Source: Lachnospiraceae bacterium
Lineage (GTDB): Bacteria; Bacillota; Clostridia; Lachnospirales; Lachnospiraceae
Reading direction: 5' to 3'
DNA: 60,291 nt
Assembly (NCBI GenBank): GCA_022793375.1
Contig: JAAWCS010000070.1
Location: forward strand, 1 to 60,291
This document shows positions 34,296 to 42,565 of the stretch, piece by piece; positions within the stretch are counted from its first letter, which is position 1, and each line of letters starts with the position of its first letter. Made by a program: the position numbers and the translations under genes. The notes under the pieces are model-generated. The model worked only from the letters and a program-made list of their open reading frames with translations, was not told the DNA's origin and did no database searches.

Positions 34296-35525
34296 ATGGG
34301 AATCTACGAAGAACTTCAGGCCCGCGGCCTGATCGCACAAGTAACGGACGAACCGGAAATCCGGGAACTAATCAACAACGGCGGAGCCCGCTTTTATATC
34401 GGCTTCGACCCCACGGCTGACTCCCTGCACGTAGGGCATTTCATGGCGTTGTGCCTGATGAAGCGCCTGCAGATGGCCGGCAACAAGCCAGTCGTACTAA
34501 TCGGCGGCGGCACCGGCTTTGTCGGCGATCCCTCGGGCCGCACCGACATGCGTTCGATGATGACGCCGGAGATTATCCAGCACAACTGCGACTGCTTCAA
34601 AACACAGATGGAACGCTTCATCGAATTCGGCGAGGACAAAGCCATCATGGTCAATAACGCTGACTGGCTCTTAAAACTCAACTACATCGAACTTCTGCGG
34701 GACGTAGGTGCCTGCTTTACGGTCAATAATATGCTGCGGGCCGAATGCTACAAACAGCGCATGGAAAAAGGCCTGAGCTTCCTGGAATTTAACTACATGA
34801 TTATGCAGGCTTACGATTTCCTGCACCTTCACGACCATTACGGCTGCAACATGCAGTTCGGCGGCGACGATCAGTGGAGCAATATGCTGGCCGGCACCGA
34901 GCTGATCCGCAAAAAAGACGGCGACGACGCCTACGCCATGACGATCACCCTGCTTTTAAACAGCGAGGGCAAAAAAATGGGCAAGACAGCCAAGGGCGCG
35001 GTATGGCTTGACCCGAACAAGACAACGCCCTTTGAGTTCTACCAGTACTGGCGCAACGTGGCGGATCAGGACGTAATGAAATGCATCCGTATGCTGACCT
35101 TCCTGCCGCTTGCACAGATTGAAGAGATGGAACGCTGGGACGACAGCCGCATCAACGAAAAGAAAGAAATCCTGGCGAGCGAATTAACAGCCCTGGTACA
35201 CGGCGAAGCCGCGGCGCAGAACGTCAAAGAAGCCTCTCACGCGCTGTTTGCCGGCGGGGGCGACGACAGTCACATGCCGACGACGGAGCTGACAAGCGAG
35301 CAGCTTGCGGACGGCGAAATCGGCATTATGGAACTGTTGACAGCCTGCAAGCTGATCCCCAGCCGCAGTGAGGGACGCCGCCTGATCCAGCAGGGAGGCA
35401 TCAGCATTGACGATGTGCGGGTGGATTCCCTGGATCAGAAAATCAGCGCCGAGAATCTGCGCGCGGGTGTAAAGATTCGCAAGGGGAAAAAAGTATACCA
35501 CAAGGCCGTACTGAAAGAGGGTTGA
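34296..35525 (+). CDS. tyrS: Tyrosine-tRNA ligase
   Basis: A 409-aa class I synthetase that charges tRNA-Tyr. The HIGH-type motif is in DSLHVGHFMALCLMKRLQ, followed by GGGTGFVGDPSGRTDMR, FNYMIMQAYDFLHL and GGDDQWSNMLAG, with the KMSKS-equivalent KKMGKTAKGAVWLD. The C-terminal S4-like RNA-binding part includes EGRRLIQQGGISIDDVRV. AGAGGAG precedes ATG 34296; an upstream open extension runs through the T-box leader and is not coding. It is controlled by the tyrosine T-box and translationally close to the downstream fusion gene. Confidence 0.97.
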   Translation: MGIYEELQARGLIAQVTDEPEIRELINNGGARFYIGFDPTADSLHVGHFMALCLMKRLQMAGNKPVVLIGGGTGFVGDPSGRTDMRSMMTPEIIQHNCDCFKTQMERFIEFGEDKAIMVNNADWLLKLNYIELLRDVGACFTVNNMLRAECYKQRMEKGLSFLEFNYMIMQAYDFLHLHDHYGCNMQFGGDDQWSNMLAGTELIRKKDGDDAYAMTITLLLNSEGKKMGKTAKGAVWLDPNKTTPFEFYQYWRNVADQDVMKCIRMLTFLPLAQIEEMERWDDSRINEKKEILASELTALVHGEAAAQNVKEASHALFAGGGDDSHMPTTELTSEQLADGEIGIMELLTACKLIPSRSEGRRLIQQGGISIDDVRVDSLDQKISAENLRAGVKIRKGKKVYHKAVLKEG

Positions 35526-35526
35526 T

Positions 35527-36879
35527 ATGGGAATACAGACAGGGCCGCTTCCGTGGAGAAGCGGCCTTTCGGAAAACGCAAAAGTAGGAATCGTCGGCTG
35601 TTCAAACGGCCGTCTGCCCTCCGAAAAAGAAGAACTTGCGAAGCTGGCGGATGAGCTGCGGCAAATGGGGTTAAATGCCGTGTTCAGCGACTGCATCTAT
35701 GCCGGTAAATCCGTGTTCAGCGCCGCGGCATCCGAACGGGCGGCGGCCCTGATGCGATTTTACGAAGACGAGGAAATTCAGGCGATTTTCGACATATCCG
35801 GCGGAGATATTGCCAACGAGCTTTTGCCGTACCTGGATTTTGACGCAATTGCCGCCAGCGGTAAGCTTCTGTGGGGCTACAGCGACTTAACGACGATTTT
35901 AAACGCGGTCTATGCCCGAACGGGCCGTCCCTGCGTGCTGTACCAGGCGAGGAATTTAGTCGGCAGGGAGGCGGTCCGGCAGCAGGCCGCATTTTACAGT
36001 TCCGTGCGCCGGGGAAAAAGCGATCTCTTTACTTTCCCCTATCGCTTTCTGCGCGGAGACCATTTGCAGGGTGTTGTAGCAGGCGGCAATATCCGCTGTC
36101 TGTTAAAACTGGCAGGTACGCCCTGGTGGCCGGACATGACAGGCAAGATTTTACTGCTGGAAGCGTTTGGCGGCGATGTTCCAAAGATGGTAACGTATCT
36201 GAGCCAATTAAAACAGATGGGCGTTTTTGAGCAGGTGCGGGGAATTTTGCTTGGGACCTTTACTCAGATGGAAGAGAAGCGGATGGTTCCGGATATGGCG
36301 GAACTGGTTCTTGCATTTACCGGGGACGATATGCCGGTTGCGCAGACAAAGTGGATCGGCCACGGAAGCAATGCGCGGGCAATTATAATTGGCCGGGAAC
36401 TCTCGCTGTGCCGGGAAAACATCCCGATAAACGAAAATCTGCGACTGCGTCGAAACGACGGGAACTATGATTTTGCTTATGCCTGGTATCAGGACCCGGA
36501 GACGGTATATCTGGTGGACGGAGTGAAGAAGCCGTATACCCGGGAGCAGTTAGCGGCAATGTATACCTGGCTGGATCAGCGCGGCGAATTGTATTTTATA
36601 GAAATCCGGGAGGACGAGGACTGGCGCCCGATCGGCGACGTCACTTTCTGGCAGGAGGATATGCCGATTGTGATCGGGGAAAAAGCCTGCCGCGGCCGCG
36701 GGATCGGAAGCGCGGTCATAGAAAAGCTGGTGGAACGGGGGCGCGAGCTCGGATACGGCTTCCTTCTCGTAGAAGAAATCTATCATTATAATGAAGCGTC
36801 CCGAAAAATGTTTGAAAGAGTCGGCTTCCGGCCGGTGGCGGCCACCGAAAAGGGATACCGCTATCGGTTGGATTTGTAA
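35527..36879 (+). CDS. MccF-like S66 peptidase fused to a GNAT acetyltransferase
   Basis: A 450-aa fusion. Residues about 15-310 are an S66 (LD-carboxypeptidase/MccF) fold with nucleophile Ser119 in LLWGYSDLT, Glu212 in ILLLEAFGGD and His279 in WIGHGSNARAI. Residues about 312-450 are a GNAT domain with the acetyl-CoA loop CRGRGIGSAVIEKLVE (388-403) and NEASRKMFERVGF. In microcin C producers, MccF (S66) and the GNAT part of MccE both disarm aminoacyl-nucleotide antibiotics, by cleaving or acetylating the toxic aminoacyl adenylate analogue. Having both domains in one protein, 1 bp after tyrS and under a tyrosine T-box, suggests protection of TyrRS or clearance of a tyrosyl-type adenylate. This role is inference. 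Start ATG 35527; the gene probably depends on coupling from tyrS. Confidence 0.85.
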   Translation: MGIQTGPLPWRSGLSENAKVGIVGCSNGRLPSEKEELAKLADELRQMGLNAVFSDCIYAGKSVFSAAASERAAALMRFYEDEEIQAIFDISGGDIANELLPYLDFDAIAASGKLLWGYSDLTTILNAVYARTGRPCVLYQARNLVGREAVRQQAAFYSSVRRGKSDLFTFPYRFLRGDHLQGVVAGGNIRCLLKLAGTPWWPDMTGKILLLEAFGGDVPKMVTYLSQLKQMGVFEQVRGILLGTFTQMEEKRMVPDMAELVLAFTGDDMPVAQTKWIGHGSNARAIIIGRELSLCRENIPINENLRLRRNDGNYDFAYAWYQDPETVYLVDGVKKPYTREQLAAMYTWLDQRGELYFIEIREDEDWRPIGDVTFWQEDMPIVIGEKACRGRGIGSAVIEKLVERGRELGYGFLLVEEIYHYNEASRKMFERVGFRPVAATEKGYRYRLDL

Positions 36880-36980
36880 ACCGATTCCCCGGCTGTGAAA
36901 AGCGGCGTGGAAAAACGGCAAAAAGAGCGGCCCGCCAGGAGATGCGGCGCAGCAAGATAGGGCGCAGCAGAAAAATAACA

Positions 36981-37009
36981 TTGATAATCGCTTACGCCTG
37001 GTTTATAAT
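36981..37009 (+). promoter_or_regulatory. Strong promoter in the gap before the sigma/serpin locus
   Basis: TTGATA (36981-36986), a 17-bp spacer and TATAAT (37004-37009). No protein gene follows within 280 bp; the predicted transcript would run into the terminator at 37184-37227. Confidence 0.65.
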
Positions 37010-37015
37010 ATCAGT

Positions 37016-37227
37016 GGAGCATAATTATGTGATTGGGTATTCCCATTGTGAAGAAAGAGATCATACATTTTCGGTACATGTAGTTTGGTGCTTTAATGCT
37101 AAATAGCCCCGTAAGTTTCCAGGTCTTTATAAAAGGTATTCATCGCCTTATAACACAATAATACATATTTTTGTGAGCTGTATGGCCTTTCAATGTCGTC
37201 TATATCATTGAAGGGCTTTTATTTTTC
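37016..37227 (+). ncRNA. Candidate small RNA transcript
   Basis: About 210 bp lie between a good promoter (36981-37009) and a terminator (37184-37227). The region is AT-rich compared with its surroundings and contains only a weak 25-codon GTG frame (37029-37106, starting VIGYSHCEERDHTF) without a ribosome site. It could encode a small RNA, a short peptide, or be the relic of an inserted element. No known RNA family is recognised. Confidence 0.35.
37184..37227 (+). terminator. Rho-independent terminator
   Basis: GCCTTTCAATG (37184-37194) pairs with CATTGAAGGGC (37206-37216), followed by TTTTATTTTT. Confidence 0.85.
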
Positions 37228-37232
37228 CTCTG

Positions 37233-37280
37233 CCACCATGCCCTGAGAACACAGGCAATAATAAGGAGATACCACAAAGG
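37233..37280 (+). repeat. Two-hairpin dispersed repeat (single copy)
   Basis: CCACCATGCCCTGAGAACAC and the following AGGCAATAATAAGGAGATAC match the dispersed repeat at 6.1, 11.5, 48.4 and 55.1 kb. It lies between the terminator and the sigma gene's ribosome site. Confidence 0.7.
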
Positions 37281-37295
37281 AAAGGAGGCGTTCGC

Positions 37296-37850
37296 ATGGA
37301 GGATTTCTGCATTATCGAACTTTTCTTCGCCCGCATGGAACAGGCGATCGCCGAACTGGCGAACAAATACGGCGGCCTGTGCCGTAGCATTGCCTACAAT
37401 ATCCTGCAAAGCCGGCAGGATGCCGAAGAGTGTGAGAACGATACCTATCTGCGCGTGTGGGATACGGTGCCGCCGGTACGGCCGAACAGCCTGCGCGCCT
37501 ATGTAAGCCGCATTGTGCGCAATCTTTCGCTGGATCGGGTGCGGTATTATACACGGCAGAAACGTTCTGCGGCGTATGACGCTCTGCTGTCGGAACTTGA
37601 TGAGTGCATTCCGGATCGGCAGGATGTGGCGCAGGCGGCCGACGATACGGCGGCACAGGCGGTGGAGGCCTACCTGCGGACACTGGATGCCCGCACACGC
37701 GTGCTTTTTGTACGGCGTTACTTCCATATGGAAAGTGTGGAATCGCTGGCACAGCGATACGGGCTCAAGGCCAGCAGTGTATCGACCCGGCTGACGCGCA
37801 CGCGTGCCCGGCTCAGAGAATGGCTGGAGAGGGAAGGGGTGGTACTGTGA
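37296..37850 (+). CDS. ECF-type RNA polymerase sigma factor
   Basis: A 184-aa sigma factor with region 2 (YGGLCRSIAYNILQSRQDAE, then NDTYLRVWDTVPP) and region 4 (FHMESVESLAQRYGLKASSV, then STRLTRTRARLREWLE). AAAGGAGG precedes ATG 37296. Its stop overlaps the start of the next gene (GTGA, 4 bp), the classic layout of a sigma factor coupled to its anti-sigma factor. Two serpin genes follow in the same direction, so they are likely targets or co-transcribed members. Confidence 0.9.
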   Translation: MEDFCIIELFFARMEQAIAELANKYGGLCRSIAYNILQSRQDAEECENDTYLRVWDTVPPVRPNSLRAYVSRIVRNLSLDRVRYYTRQKRSAAYDALLSELDECIPDRQDVAQAADDTAAQAVEAYLRTLDARTRVLFVRRYFHMESVESLAQRYGLKASSVSTRLTRTRARLREWLEREGVVL

Positions 37851-38650
37851 ACGGAGAACATGCACGCAGGGAGACGACGGAACGGCTGCTTGATTTGTTG
37901 GGACAGCTGCCGGACGATCTGCTGGAGGAAGCGGCACGGACGGAAGATCGGAAAGATTTTGAGCGGCTGGCCCGGGCGGAAAAGGAGAAGTATGGAGAGG
38001 GGGAACCGTGGGAAGAAGGGGCTATGGACAGCGGGATAAAGGAGCCTGTGCAATCCGGCCGGAGTGCGCGCCAGGGATGGAAACGGTACAGCGCCTGTGC
38101 AGCCTGCCTGTGCCTGCTGCTGGGCCTTGCGTTCTGGCAGCCCTCGTCGGAGCATGCGGGCGGCGTCCTTGAGACTACCGCGGCCGGAGTGCAGGGGGAA
38201 AAAGGCGCAGAAGGGGACGAAACGGCCGTGCCGGGCGAAGGAGTTGATATGGCTGCTCCGGAAAATGGCGGCGGTACGGCGGCCGCGGGTGATGGAACGG
38301 GTGCTTTGGAAGAAGGCGGCCCGATAACAGCGGAAGAAGGCGGCGGTTTGGCAGACGGGGACGGCATAGACGGCGTCTGGGAGGAAAGCGGCTTTTGGTA
38401 TGCGGACCGCCGTTATATGAAGGCGCAGGAGCCCCTGCTGTCGTCCCTGCCGGAAAACAGCCGGCCGGTCGGCGTCCTTGAGACAGCCGGTGAGACGTCG
38501 AAAGACGACTGGACGACATGGGCACAAGAGCTGGCCGGCTGTCAGGTGTATGCGGTAGCCGGCGGTGCCGGGGATGAATCATGGGAGGACGGAATATTGT
38601 ATGTGGCGCAGAAAGACGGCTATTATATGTATTGTCCAAAACAGGAGTAA
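37847..38650 (+). CDS. Probable anti-sigma factor, single-pass membrane protein
   Basis: A 267-aa protein starting with GTG at 37847, overlapping the sigma stop. The N-terminal about 75 residues are charged and cytoplasmic (ETTERLLDLLGQLPDDLLEE). One transmembrane helix follows (YSACAACLCLLLGLAFW). Then comes an extracellular Gly/Glu/Ala-rich low-complexity stretch of about 80 residues and a C-terminal domain with GFWYADRRYMKAQEPLLSSL and VYAVAGGAGDESWEDGILYV. No standard zinc anti-sigma motif (HxxxCxxC) is visible. The anti-sigma role comes from gene order and topology, not from a recognised domain. Confidence 0.7.
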   Translation: MNGEHARRETTERLLDLLGQLPDDLLEEAARTEDRKDFERLARAEKEKYGEGEPWEEGAMDSGIKEPVQSGRSARQGWKRYSACAACLCLLLGLAFWQPSSEHAGGVLETTAAGVQGEKGAEGDETAVPGEGVDMAAPENGGGTAAAGDGTGALEEGGPITAEEGGGLADGDGIDGVWEESGFWYADRRYMKAQEPLLSSLPENSRPVGVLETAGETSKDDWTTWAQELAGCQVYAVAGGAGDESWEDGILYVAQKDGYYMYCPKQE

Positions 38651-38684
38651 TCAAATGACCGGGGAGAAACAGGAGGAAATTTAT

Positions 38685-40004
38685 ATGATGTATAAAAAGT
38701 CTGTACGGATGCTGGCTTTGTGTCTGGTGTTGGCGTTTGTGTGTTCGGCGATCGGCGGCTGCGGCAGCAGGGAGGAAAATACCGATGTCTGGAAGGGGGA
38801 ATATAGCCTGACGCCGGCGCCGGATTTTTCCGGAACCGGCGCGGGAACGGATGTGTTTTTGGGCTGGAGCAAAGAAGAGGCGGAGCCGATCGGCGATTTT
38901 TCCCTGGCGTTTATGCGGGAAGCCGTTGCGCAGGCGCATGTACAAGGCGCTAAGAATCCGGTGCTGTCGCCGGTGTCGGTTTATCTGGCGCTGCTTTTAG
39001 CGGCGATGGGCAGCGACGGGGAGACCAGGGCGGAGTTTGAGGACGTTTTGAGACTTCCGGCCGATAAGTGGGGAGCTTATGGCGGCCAGCTGATGCGGTT
39101 TATGAATCAGTCCGACGGTTCGGAGCGCCTGTCAACGGCCAATGCCTTGTGGGTGGACGAGGGAACGCCGGTCGAAGAAACATATTTGGAACAGGTTGCA
39201 ACGCAGATGTATTCGGAGATTTTTAAGTTGGATTTGAGCACCAAAGAAGCACAGAAGGCGGTCAACGAGTGGGTGGCAAAGCGGACGGAGGGAATGATCG
39301 AGGAATTTCGAAGCGAACCGTATGCCGACACGGTAAAGATGGCGATTCTCAATGCCGTTTATCTGGACGCCAAGTGGGAGGAAGCATTTGACCGGATGAA
39401 AACAGATACGCTTCCTTTTTACAGGGACGACGGCAGCGAGGTGACGGCATCGTTTCTGATCGACTGGCCAACCCATCGGGAGTATATAAAAGAGGAAACT
39501 TTAGAGGGGATTGTTCTGCCCTACCAGAGCGGCCGGCTGGCATTTCTGGCACTGCGGGCAACGGATGGGCGTAAGCCGGAGGAACTGCTTGCAGAGTTGT
39601 CGGCTGAACGGCTGCAGTCGCTGGCGGCGGGAGCGGCGGAGGTACCGATGGATTTTGCGATGCCCCGTTTTACGCTGGAATACAATCAGACGCTCTTGCC
39701 GGTGCTGGAGGAAATGGGGCTGTCGGCGGCGCTGAAACCGGAGAAAGCGGATTTTAGCGGTATAACGGGGGCCGGCGAGGGTTCGCTGCATATTGGGGAG
39801 GTGACGCAGAAGGTAAAGATCCAGGTGGATGAAAAGGGCACCAAAGCGGCGGCCGCGACCGAGGTGACAATGGCCGGCGGGGCGAGCGATACGCAGCTGG
39901 TCCAACTGTATTTTGACAGCCCATTTTTGTATGCGGTGATTGAAAGAGAAACGGGAACGGTACTCTTTATGGGGATTATGGAGAATCCGCCGGCGGCGGA
40001 GTGA
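38685..40004 (+). CDS. Serpin lipoprotein 1
   Basis: A 439-aa extracellular serine/cysteine protease inhibitor. A lipoprotein signal (AIGGCGS) and short linker are followed by a full serpin fold: KNPVLSPVSVYLALLLAAMG, ANALWVDEGTPVEETYLEQV, KMAILNAVYLDAKWEEAF and DFAMPRFTLEY. The reactive-loop hinge DEKGTKAAAATEV is of the inhibitory type (small residues at P12-P9). The loop then reads TMAGGASDTQ before FDSPFLYAVIERETGTVLFM; alignment to mammalian serpins puts P1 near the Asp, which is uncertain. AGGAGGAAA precedes ATG 38685. It is the third gene of the sigma/anti-sigma/serpin unit. Confidence 0.92.
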   Translation: MMYKKSVRMLALCLVLAFVCSAIGGCGSREENTDVWKGEYSLTPAPDFSGTGAGTDVFLGWSKEEAEPIGDFSLAFMREAVAQAHVQGAKNPVLSPVSVYLALLLAAMGSDGETRAEFEDVLRLPADKWGAYGGQLMRFMNQSDGSERLSTANALWVDEGTPVEETYLEQVATQMYSEIFKLDLSTKEAQKAVNEWVAKRTEGMIEEFRSEPYADTVKMAILNAVYLDAKWEEAFDRMKTDTLPFYRDDGSEVTASFLIDWPTHREYIKEETLEGIVLPYQSGRLAFLALRATDGRKPEELLAELSAERLQSLAAGAAEVPMDFAMPRFTLEYNQTLLPVLEEMGLSAALKPEKADFSGITGAGEGSLHIGEVTQKVKIQVDEKGTKAAAATEVTMAGGASDTQLVQLYFDSPFLYAVIERETGTVLFMGIMENPPAAE

Positions 40005-40054
40005 GGAGAGGCCGGGCGAGGAATGAAAGCGGGAGAAGAGAGGAGGAAACAGCA

Positions 40055-41365
40055 ATGAGGAGATGGATTTTAGGGCTGCTGGCCGGCGGATTGTTTTTGG
40101 CCGGGATGCTGCTTTTAGCCGGCTGCGGCGGCACGAAGCCACAGGAGACGGAGGTAGTGCCCGTGACGCCGCCGCCACAGGAGACGGAGGTAGTGCCCGT
40201 GATGCCGCCGCCATCGGAAACAGAACCTTTGGAAAAAGAGCAGCAGTCGGCATTTGGCGCGTTTGCACTGCGGTTTGCCCAGGAGGCCGTTTCGCAGGCG
40301 CAGGCCGAGGGCACGAAAAATCCTCTTCTGTCACCGGTATCGGCCTATACGGCAATGCTGATGACGGCTTGTGGCAGCGATGGCGTGAGCCGGGACGAGT
40401 TTGAAGAGCTGCTGGGGCTGCCGGCTGAGCAATGGATAAAGAGCGGCAGCGCGTGGATGCGCTTTTTAAACCAGACGGTGGAGGGGCTGGCCGTGCGGTC
40501 GGCAAATTCCGTATGGGTGGATGAGGAGACAGAGGTACGCGAAACATATTTGGATCAGGTTTCAAAGGAGCTATATGCAGAAGTATTTCACGCGCAGCTG
40601 AGTTCGCAGGAGACCATGGACAAAGTCAATGCCTGGGTGAGCGAGCGTACAGACGGTATGATCCCGGCTTTTCGGACAGAGCCCTACGAGGAAGAGGTCC
40701 GGCTGGCGATTTTGAACGCCCTGTATTTGGAAGCCAGCTGGGCGGAGCCGTTTAAGGCACAGCTTACGCAGGAGGAGACGTTCCATGCGCCGGATGGAGA
40801 TGTGCGGACACTGTTTCTGCGGGATTATATGGGGAATCGTGATTATGTGCGGGATGCGGGGACAGAAGGGATTCTCTTGCCGTACCAAAACAGCAGTCTG
40901 GCATTTTTAGCGCTGCGGGCGACGGACGGACGCACGCCGCAGGAACTGCTGGCCGATTTGAGTTTTGAAAAGCTGCAGGCGCTTGTCGACTCGGCAGAAC
41001 GCACGCTTATGGATTTTTCGATGCCAAAGCTTGCGGTGGAGTATCGGCAGGACTTGAGAGAGGTGTTTTGGGAACTTGGCCTGCGCCGGACGATGACGTT
41101 TGGCGAGGCGGATTTGTCGCTCATGGGAAGCGGAAGGGACGGTGCGCCGCTGTTCATTGGAGACGTGCAGCAGGCGGTAAAGCTGCAGGTAGATGAGGAG
41201 GGAACAAAGGCGGCCGCGGTAACGGAGGTAGCGCCGGAGGATGGAGCGGCGTGTATGGAGGACCCTCTTGTGCTGTGCCTGGACAGCCCGTATCTGTATT
41301 TTGTGCTGGATACCGAGAGCGGGGCGCCTCTGTTTGTGGGAGTGGCAGAACAGCCGGCCCGGTAA
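40055..41365 (+). CDS. Serpin lipoprotein 2
   Basis: A 436-aa paralogue of the preceding serpin. It has a lipoprotein signal (LLLAGCGG), a linker with two copies of QETEVVPV-PPP (a DNA direct repeat around 40141-40212), then the serpin core (KNPLLSPVSAYTAMLMTACG, LAILNALYLEASWAEPF, DFSMPKLAVEYR). The hinge DEEGTKAAAVTEV is inhibitory in type. The loop APEDGAACMEDP differs entirely from serpin 1, and alignment puts P1 at Met, P1' at Glu, so a different target protease is likely. AGAGGAGG precedes ATG 40055. It is the last gene of the unit. Confidence 0.92.
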   Translation: MRRWILGLLAGGLFLAGMLLLAGCGGTKPQETEVVPVTPPPQETEVVPVMPPPSETEPLEKEQQSAFGAFALRFAQEAVSQAQAEGTKNPLLSPVSAYTAMLMTACGSDGVSRDEFEELLGLPAEQWIKSGSAWMRFLNQTVEGLAVRSANSVWVDEETEVRETYLDQVSKELYAEVFHAQLSSQETMDKVNAWVSERTDGMIPAFRTEPYEEEVRLAILNALYLEASWAEPFKAQLTQEETFHAPDGDVRTLFLRDYMGNRDYVRDAGTEGILLPYQNSSLAFLALRATDGRTPQELLADLSFEKLQALVDSAERTLMDFSMPKLAVEYRQDLREVFWELGLRRTMTFGEADLSLMGSGRDGAPLFIGDVQQAVKLQVDEEGTKAAAVTEVAPEDGAACMEDPLVLCLDSPYLYFVLDTESGAPLFVGVAEQPAR

Positions 41366-41397
41366 GCGGGTGCGGCCAAAGCAGCCGTGATTGGAAA

Positions 41398-41448
41398 ACA
41401 GAAGAACCGATCCGCACCGGGCATATCCCGGGGGATCGGTTCTTCTGT
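41398..41448 (+). terminator. Long hairpin between serpin 2 and hpf
   Basis: A perfect 16-bp stem (ACAGAAGAACCGATCC at 41398-41413 with GGATCGGTTCTTCTGT at 41433-41448) lies between convergent genes. No strong T run follows on either strand. It probably works for both. Confidence 0.65.
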
Positions 41449-41565
41449 CGCTTGCGCGTCTTGATCGGTTTTCATGCCTTGGTGTCGCGCCGTGCCGGCG
41501 GCGCCTGCAGGTGTACCCGGATGTCCGGGCCGGGGACCGTAAACGGCCAGGCTCTAGGGGCTTTG

Positions 41566-42093
41566 TCAGAATTCCGGCTCGATCAGGCCGTAGGTGCTGC
41601 CCTTTCTCTTATATACGACGTTGACCTCGTCGGTTTCCGCGTTGCGGAATACGTAGAAGGCGTGACCCAAAAGTTCCATCTGAATGCAGGCTTCCTCCGG
41701 ATCCATCGGCTTCATGGCAAAGCGCTTGGTGCGGATAATTTTGACCTCCTCCGGATCTTCGATTTCCTCCTGAATATAGGCGTCGCTGAACGCGGCGTTG
41801 GCCTGCTTCTGGTCAATGATTTTATTTTTGTATTTCTTTAGCTGACGCTCAATGACTTCTTCTACGAGGTCGATGGATACGTACATATCGGTGCTGGTTT
41901 GCTCCGAGCGGATGATGGAGCCTTTGACCGGGATCGTGACCTCGATTTTCTGGCGCTCCTTTTCGACGCTCAGGGTGACGATTACATCGGTATTCTTGGA
42001 GAAATAACGCTCCAGCTTACCGATTTTTTCGTAGATCGCTGATTTTAACCCTTCTGTAACTTCGATGTTCTTGCCTGTAATGGTGTAACGCAT
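41566..42093 (-). CDS. hpf: Ribosome hibernation promoting factor, long form
   Basis: A 175-aa long HPF. The N-terminal about 100 residues form the S30AE/YfiA ribosome-binding domain (ITGKNIEVTEGLKSAIYEKI, then VTLSVEKERQKIEVTIPVKG). The C-terminal about 60 residues form the dimerisation domain (IRTKRFAMKPMDPEEACIQM, LLGHAFYVFRNAETDEVNVV). Long HPF joins two 70S ribosomes into inactive 100S particles in stationary phase. GGAAGGAG precedes the ATG at 42093. It converges with the serpin genes and is divergent from secA, the same neighbour order as in many Firmicutes. Confidence 0.95.
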   Translation of the reverse strand: MRYTITGKNIEVTEGLKSAIYEKIGKLERYFSKNTDVIVTLSVEKERQKIEVTIPVKGSIIRSEQTSTDMYVSIDLVEEVIERQLKKYKNKIIDQKQANAAFSDAYIQEEIEDPEEVKIIRTKRFAMKPMDPEEACIQMELLGHAFYVFRNAETDEVNVVYKRKGSTYGLIEPEF

Positions 42094-42125
42094 GCTACCA
42101 ACTCCTTCCGTTTTGGGTTGTCTAT

Positions 42126-42154
42126 ATTATACCAAAAAGCCTGTCCTTTTTCAA
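42126..42154 (-). promoter_or_regulatory. Promoter of hpf
   Basis: On the minus strand, TTGAAA (42154-42149), a 17-bp spacer and TATAAT (42131-42126), ending about 30 bp before the hpf start codon. Confidence 0.8.
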
Positions 42155-42326
42155 GGAATATTATGAATAAAAACGGAAATGCGGCCGGGGCGGCAGCCTG
42201 GTTGTAAGGAGTGGGAAAAAAGAACGGAGGAGGTGGGATTTGTCAATGGTTTTTGCGGTTTTTTTGGAGCGCCGGCCGGATTTGGGAGGGTTTCACAAAA
42301 CGGATGTTTTGTATTGACAGGAGGAA

Positions 42327-42468
42327 TTATCCCCAAAAAACTTATGTTATCCTGTGGATAATGTGGATAACTCGGTGTATAACTTGATTTTTCGCCGGAA
42401 AGAAGGGAAACAGGCTGGGGATAAATTTTGTGGACAAGTTTGGAGGGCGAAAGTGGATAAGTGGATAA
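42327..42468. promoter_or_regulatory. DnaA-box cluster between hpf and secA
   Basis: Two perfect DnaA boxes (TGTGGATAA) sit back to back at 42353-42361 and 42362-42370. One-mismatch boxes occur at 42327-42335 (TTATCCCCA), 42429-42437 (TGTGGACAA), 42452-42460 and 42460-42468 (AGTGGATAA). Six boxes in 142 bp is far above chance. No dnaA, dnaN or rpmH gene is near, so this is not the usual origin context. It may be a DnaA-titration or regulatory site, possibly acting on secA or hpf. The surrounding gap 42155-42565 contains no convincing gene. Confidence 0.7.
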
Positions 42469-42565
42469 CCGGGGGCCTGGGGGAGAAAAAGGGGTGTTTT
42501 TTTGTGCAAAGTGCTGACCGGGGGGAGAGATATCGACGGACGGCGGAATCGTTTGCAACTTTTTA

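Noticed and set aside
42327..42468. The DnaA-box cluster as the chromosomal origin oriC
   Set aside because: No dnaA, dnaN, gyrB or rpmH gene and no obvious AT-rich unwinding region lies beside it; the neighbours are hpf and secA.
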